From Nemertoderma westbladi (taxonomy: Eukaryota > Xenacoelomorpha > Nemertodermatida > Nemertodermatidae), in NCBI GenBank assembly GCA_032718475.1, contig JAUCBJ010003051.1:1-33340 (forward strand): a stretch of 33,340 nucleotides of DNA, read 5' to 3'. The position numbers and the translations under genes were made by a program. The notes beneath the pieces are model-generated. The model searched no databases. It saw only the letters and a program-made list of their open reading frames with translations, and was not told where the DNA came from. Shown piece after piece: positions 29,783 to 33,340 of this stretch. Within the stretch, counting starts at the first letter, position 1, and each line of letters begins with the position of its first letter.

Positions 29783-31739
29783 CACCATATTTATCCCGTA
29801 ACGTTCTTTTTAAGGCGACATATAAACTGTTCAATAAATTTCTGTCGACGAAATCGTCACATTGCATTTCTACAATCACGGCATCATCAACTACTTTTAT
29901 AACCAAGTCACAGTAAAAAAGGAATTTGGATGGCACATATGAGCTTCCACTAGACGTCGCCACTTCCTTACTGCCACTGAGTGTTGCCACTTCCTCTCTG
30001 CCACTAAGTGTTGCCACTTCCTCTCTGCCACTAAGTGTTGCCACTTCCTCTCTGCCACTGAGTGTTGCCACTTCCTCCCTGCCACTGAGTGTTGCCACTT
30101 CCTCCCTGCCACTGAGTGTTGCCACTTCCTCTCTGCCACTGAGTGTTGCCACTTCCTCTCTGCCACTGAGTGTTGTCACTTCCTCTCTGCCACTGAGTGT
30201 TGTCACTTCCTCTCTGCCACTGAGTGTTGCCACTTCCTCTCTGCCACTAAGTGTCGCCACTTCCTCCCTGCCACTGAGTGTTGCCACTTCCTCCCTGCCA
30301 CTGAGTGTTGCCACTTCCTCCCTGCCACTGAGTGTTGCCACTTCCTCTCTGCCACTGAGTGTTGCCACTTCCTCTCTGCCACTAAGTGTTGCCACTTCCC
30401 GTCTGCCACTAAGTGTTGCCACTTCCTCTCTGCCACTGGGTATTGGCTCTTCCACCAGTCCACTAGCGGCCCCTTCCCCTTTCCCAATGGCTAGATGTGG
30501 AACACTTGTCGATATTGTTTCCATCTTTCGCGACTTTTGTTCTGCATCGTCGCCCTCCAACTTCAGTCTTTTTTCTTGACGTCTTCTCTTTCTCATTCCA
30601 ATCCAGGAACATTTCAAGGCATTCAGGAGGTACTTAATTTTACGGACAATGGTATTAGAGCTAATCTGTGTCTCTTCGGCGCTTCGCACCATTTCAACAT
30701 CCAAACTCCCAAGATATCCAACAACACTATCGTTTACTGCGGATAAATGATCTTGAATAGAAGGAAATTCATTGCTTCCGCTACCCAAACGCATAGATAA
30801 TGGGGGCCGATTTTTGAGGGAAGTTACGCCTCGGCTAACTCCAAGCTGACTTAACATCGGCACAAAAGACCACGCCAATCCCCATCGCATTGTTCTACCC
30901 TGACAGAACTGAGTGGTTAAAATCCTAACAGCTCCATACGATTTAACTAGGCGTTCTAATGGAGCCAATGAGGCCTTTTTCCCCACCATTGAGGTATACC
31001 ATCCCACTCGTTCTTTTAAACACAGGCTATCTTCTAGAATATGTTTAATAAACTCAGTTTCGCCCCCCATAGTCACTGATTCTTGCAGGGACGCCGTTGA
31101 GAGACTACTTGATTGTGGCCTTGTTACTGAGCGAGTGTTAGACAAACCTTGGGCCTCTAGTAGATCAGAGAAGAAGGGAGGATTACACATACAAAAACTG
31201 TAAGCTTTTCCTTTGGCAGCCACGTCTCGCAGACGAGAATCTTTTACTACAGATATGCGGTCGAGCAAACCATTGGATTCGATGTTTCGTAATGCGACAT
31301 TCCGGTTATATTCGTCGGTTTCGCTGGCCATAAACCTCCAATTTGAGTTTATCCGACATCCAAGCAACGGGAAAACGGCCGAGGAGCCGGTCCCGATATC
31401 GATACCGACGGTATTCGAATAAATTCCGGACGGGAGGAGCGAAATTAAATCCTCCACCCAGTGAATGTAGTTGAGTCGAAGGGGGACCGTTGGAATGAGA
31501 CGGTCGGGTGGAAGTTCGACTGAGAGGTTAAAATCCTCCTGCAGCAAACAGCGTGTGAGTGCGCGAACGCACTCGGAATCCCGGAAGTTAAGGACGAGTT
31601 TACCGTTCGGCTTAAAGGTTGTATGCCGCCGAAATTCGGGATATTTCTCGCGCAGTGTTTTAAAACATGGCGGATTCAAACGATACCGATTACGAGGGTG
31701 CATCAAATGATTAAGTGACGGTGATGCCATTACCTGCAT
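29778..31739 (-). CDS. METTL16: METTL16, N6-adenosine RNA methyltransferase, single exon with repeat insert
   Basis: 653 codons. Residues ~13-293 match the METTL16 methyltransferase fold: MHPRNRY start motif, RLIPTVPLRLNYIHWVEDL (~80-98), SAM-binding GIDIGTGSS (~112), catalytic NPPF at 186-189, GGETEFIKHI, MVGKKASLAPL and GRTMRWGLAWSF. The enzyme methylates U6 snRNA and MAT2A hairpins using SAM. A basic segment (RKRRRQEKRLK, ~383) and a C-terminal piece (FLFYCDLVIKVVDDAVIVEM, ~607) correspond to the vertebrate-type C-terminal regulatory (VCR) region. Between them residues 436-597 are 18 tandem copies of a 9-residue unit, which explains the length over human METTL16 (562). The second ATG (31728-31730, MASPSLNHL) is the likelier start by comparison with the vertebrate N-terminus. 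There are no introns in the CDS. Confidence 0.96.
   Translation of the reverse strand: MQVMASPSLNHLMHPRNRYRLNPPCFKTLREKYPEFRRHTTFKPNGKLVLNFRDSECVRALTRCLLQEDFNLSVELPPDRLIPTVPLRLNYIHWVEDLISLLPSGIYSNTVGIDIGTGSSAVFPLLGCRINSNWRFMASETDEYNRNVALRNIESNGLLDRISVVKDSRLRDVAAKGKAYSFCMCNPPFFSDLLEAQGLSNTRSVTRPQSSSLSTASLQESVTMGGETEFIKHILEDSLCLKERVGWYTSMVGKKASLAPLERLVKSYGAVRILTTQFCQGRTMRWGLAWSFVPMLSQLGVSRGVTSLKNRPPLSMRLGSGSNEFPSIQDHLSAVNDSVVGYLGSLDVEMVRSAEETQISSNTIVRKIKYLLNALKCSWIGMRKRRRQEKRLKLEGDDAEQKSRKMETISTSVPHLAIGKGEGAASGLVEEPIPSGREEVATLSGRREVATLSGREEVATLSGREEVATLSGREEVATLSGREEVATLSGREEVATLSGREEVATLSGREEVTTLSGREEVTTLSGREEVATLSGREEVATLSGREEVATLSGREEVATLSGREEVATLSGREEVATLSGREEVATLSGSKEVATSSGSSYVPSKFLFYCDLVIKVVDDAVIVEMQCDDFVDRNLLNSLYVALKRTLRDKYGE
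29949..30434 (-). repeat. 27-bp coding minisatellite, 18 units
   Basis: Each unit encodes GREEVATLS. Variants are GRREVATLS (unit 2), GREEVTTLS (units 9 and 10) and a terminal GSKEVATSS. The unit is a multiple of three, so every frame on both strands stays open, creating long false antisense frames. Units are nearly identical at DNA level. Confidence 0.97.
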
Positions 31740-31959
31740 TAGTTTCTATGTGTACCGGTACTCTACTACAGTACTACTCTAGTACAGTACGGAATTACTT
31801 ACTGCACTACAAGTTTATGAATATAGGGATAATAAGATCCAGAGTACTGGTGTATGTTTGAATTCGAAATGAGAGAAATCCTACATCAGTACATCTTGAC
31901 TTGACATCAGCATGTTGAAAACATACGGTATTTGAAATTCCCTCCACAAGTAGACAGAA
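31740..31959. promoter_or_regulatory. Likely METTL16 promoter / 5' flank
   Basis: Sequence immediately upstream of the METTL16 start on the minus strand. Contains TACCGGTAC and repeated AGTAC words; no TATA box stands out. Assigned by position only. Confidence 0.3.
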
Positions 31960-32110
31960 GTATGGTGGCCCGTTGAGGCCATCAACTTGATGAAAAATAA
32001 ATAATAAAATAAAAAATAAATTTAAAATTTAAAAATAAATAAAAAATAACTTATTTGTTATTTTATTATTTCTTTTTTATAAAGTTGATGGCCTCAGTGG
32101 GCCACCATAC
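31960..32110. mobile_element. 151-bp MITE-like inverted-repeat element
   Basis: GTATGGTGGCCCGTTGAGGC at the left is mirrored by GCCTCAGTGGGCCACCATAC at the right, and pairing continues inward through CATCAACTT and an A/T-rich TAATAAAATAA stretch (arms ~50 bp). ACAG occurs just outside both ends but is not a clear target duplication. Confidence 0.8.
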
Positions 32111-32398
32111 ACAGTTAGTAGCATGTCAGCCTATGCCTACACACACTCTTATTAAATGTGAGTGATTTTTATGTCCTTTTTAAATTTTTCTGCCTACTTT
32201 TTAATGCACATTTTGCATAAAGACAAAATAAACGTGTGTCAATAACACATGTTAAAATTTTATTTTAGCTGTTAATAAGCTGCATTTTGGGGCTAGTCAT
32301 AATTGTGAGCCATTGGACGGCTATAATAATAATACTGTATCATATGGTTTCCAAAATTATGTTTTGCGTCGGAAGCCAATAGTATAGACAAAGTATAA

Positions 32399-32600
32399 TT
32401 ATACAATATCTATTAGGTCGAGAGAGCTCGGACAGTGGCAATGAGGGAGGCCCTTCATTGCTTCCCAATTCTGCATGGTTGTCGCAATTGTCTTTTTCCC
32501 AAGTCCAGTATCCATTTCAAGTTGGTTTCTGTATGTCATAGCCGGTCGTCCACCGGAACGTTGAATAACATTTTGAATAATAGCTGCTCGGAATACCTGT
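32399..32600 (-). pseudogene. LINE reverse transcriptase C-terminal scrap
   Basis: Minus-strand reading includes GGRPAMTYRNQLEMDTGL followed by a TMQNWEAMKGL segment. This is the pattern found at the extreme C-terminus of many LINE RT proteins (GRPxxTYxDxLxxDTGL ... MxDRxxWxxLV). No catalytic RT domain is nearby. It is a short relic. Confidence 0.5.
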
Positions 32601-32652
32601 AAAATGAATACTGAATAAGTAAATAATATGTAAATATTCAATTTATTCGCAG

Positions 32653-32847
32653 AGGAAACGACTGTTGATACGCTTGGCTACAACCTCCGTCTACATCATC
32701 TTGGTGAGTCTGCTGGCCGTGGGGTTGAGCGTCCACTACGGTTTCTTCTGGGACTATAAGGCTACGGTGGACGCGGGAATGGCTGCCAAGGCAATGGATG
32801 ATGCGAAAAAGGAAGAGGCCGCCGCCTCTGGAGTTGGCGGATAATAA
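32653..32847 (+). CDS. INAF-motif membrane protein, last coding exon
   Basis: After a plausible acceptor (TTATTCGCAG at 32643-32652), 63 codons run to tandem TAA TAA at 32842-32847. The first ~35 residues (RKRLLIRLATTSVYIILVSL, then LAVGLSVHYGFFWDY) match the INAF motif of INAFM1/INAFM2: a basic cap, RLAT, one transmembrane helix and an aromatic Y..xW exit. The motif is named after Drosophila INAF, which is linked to TRP channel function. The tail is Ala/Lys/Glu-rich. Upstream the frame closes at 32620-32622, so an earlier exon must supply the start. None was identified, although human INAFM genes have uninterrupted CDSs. Confidence 0.75.
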
Positions 32848-32848
32848 A
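32843..32848 (+). terminator. AATAAA overlapping the INAF-gene stop codons
   Basis: GGATAATAAAAAC contains the tandem stops and an AATAAA. A second AATAAA lies near 33169-33174 and is a more conventional candidate. Confidence 0.35.
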
Positions 32849-33190
32849 AACAAAACCAATTTATCGTTTGTTGTTGGTGCAATATGGAGGAGGTCCGTTA
32901 GCGGAGACTATGACCCCTCCCCTCCATGGAAATTGGCCTCAGGACTAATTGCCCCTGAACACTTTTGGACAGCGGGGGGACAATTTTCTCCCGGACAATT
33001 GCCCCCCGATGACAAGTTTAATTGCGAACCCGCCACATCAGAGCCAATCTGGAAATTATTATACTTTACAACAAAATCATTCACTTATAGCTACCACACT
33101 AAGGAGGCACTGGTACAGTACAACAACTATTATTATAACAACATGAATACTATCATTTATATATTAAAAATAAAGGAATATTATTTAGAT

Positions 33191-33220
33191 TAAAAAAAAG
33201 CGGAAAACACCGCTTTTTTA
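33191..33220. repeat. A-tract/GCGG hairpin
   Basis: AAAAAAGCGG, loop AAAACA, CCGCTTTTTT. A perfect ~11-bp stem just after the probable distal poly(A) signal. It looks like a bacterial intrinsic terminator but occurs in an animal 3' flank, so its role is unknown. Confidence 0.6.
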
Positions 33221-33303
33221 CTAATTTTCAGTTTAGCGAAATTCAACTATTCTTTCCGAATGGTTGAGATTTACATGAGCAAGGTGGCAGAATATTAAAT
33301 AGT

Positions 33304-33340
33304 ATGGCGGAATTCTCCTTGGAGAAACTTCGTCTGGTCA
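33304..33340 (+). CDS. Possible start of a further gene, cut by the window edge
   Basis: ATGGCGGAATTC... with A at -3 and G at +4 opens twelve codons (MAEFSLEKLRLV) that run off the right edge. Only the good start context and the amphipathic composition support it; the family cannot be told. Confidence 0.35.
   Translation, partial: MAEFSLEKLRLV

Noticed and set aside
29926-30579. 217-codon plus-strand frame (SLPLSVATS repeats) and two minus-strand repeat frames over the METTL16 minisatellite
   Set aside because: The 27-bp unit is a multiple of three, so all frames stay open; only the METTL16 frame has conserved sequence on both sides.
31667-31714. Plus-strand mini-frame with excellent ATG context (MADSNDTDYEG...), as possible first exon of the INAF gene
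   Set aside because: It is the exact antisense of the conserved METTL16 N-terminal coding region, ends after 15 codons and lacks a good splice donor.
32798-33193. 131-codon plus-strand frame overlapping the INAF exon
   Set aside because: Out of frame with the INAF motif; its C-terminal half is A/T-rich Tyr/Asn sequence typical of non-coding DNA.

Overview
This is a eukaryotic, almost certainly animal, window. The genes are recognisable metazoan orthologues: CFDP1/BCNT, IQCB1/nephrocystin-5, METTL16 and an INAF-motif membrane protein. Genes are widely spaced, AATAAA poly(A) signals and splice-like signals are present, and much of the rest is transposable-element debris and tandem repeats. The repeat style (frequent AGGCCTA words, poly-G tracts next to hAT-like ends, Bel/Pao and CR1/Jockey-group retroelements, many small inverted-repeat elements) suggests a marine invertebrate, possibly a deuterostome. 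I cannot name the species from sequence alone.

Layout. 1-720 (+) is the 3' end of CFDP1. 2099-3889 (-) is a complete, uninterrupted IQCB1. CFDP1 and IQCB1 converge. 4675-9642 is a 5-kb element with about 71-bp near-identical terminal inverted repeats, a TA at each outer edge, and a core of roughly 190 copies of a 25-bp unit organised into higher-order blocks of about 0.8 kb. 9.7-10.7 kb holds smaller tandem repeats and a G/T microsatellite. 11.1-15.3 kb holds two copies of a composite repeat ('TTATCGCCCC' block plus a tRNA-Glu-like SINE segment). One copy is split by a 5'-truncated, broken LINE with a 10-bp target-site duplication. 14.5-14.8 kb is a 60-bp tandem repeat. 15.3-18.3 kb has no certain gene: one Gly/Arg-rich candidate first exon, a long hairpin and a hAT-like end. 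18.36-26.51 kb is a decayed Bel/Pao-type LTR retroelement (minus strand) between two ~470-bp direct repeats. 26.5-29.8 kb is gene-poor with a second hAT-like end and two strong hairpins. 29778-31739 (-) is METTL16, with an in-frame 18-unit minisatellite. A 151-bp inverted-repeat element and an antisense LINE scrap lie between METTL16 and the last coding exon of an INAF-motif gene (32653-32844, +). A possible new gene starts at 33304.

The host genes are unrelated housekeeping or ciliary genes and do not form a pathway: CFDP1 acts in chromatin, IQCB1 at the ciliary transition zone, METTL16 on U6/MAT2A RNA, and the INAF protein in membranes. The most unusual object is the terminal-inverted-repeat element whose own TIR contains the satellite unit, lying about 0.8 kb upstream of the IQCB1 start codon. 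Next is the 27-bp coding minisatellite in METTL16, which keeps all six frames open and inserts 162 residues between conserved domains.
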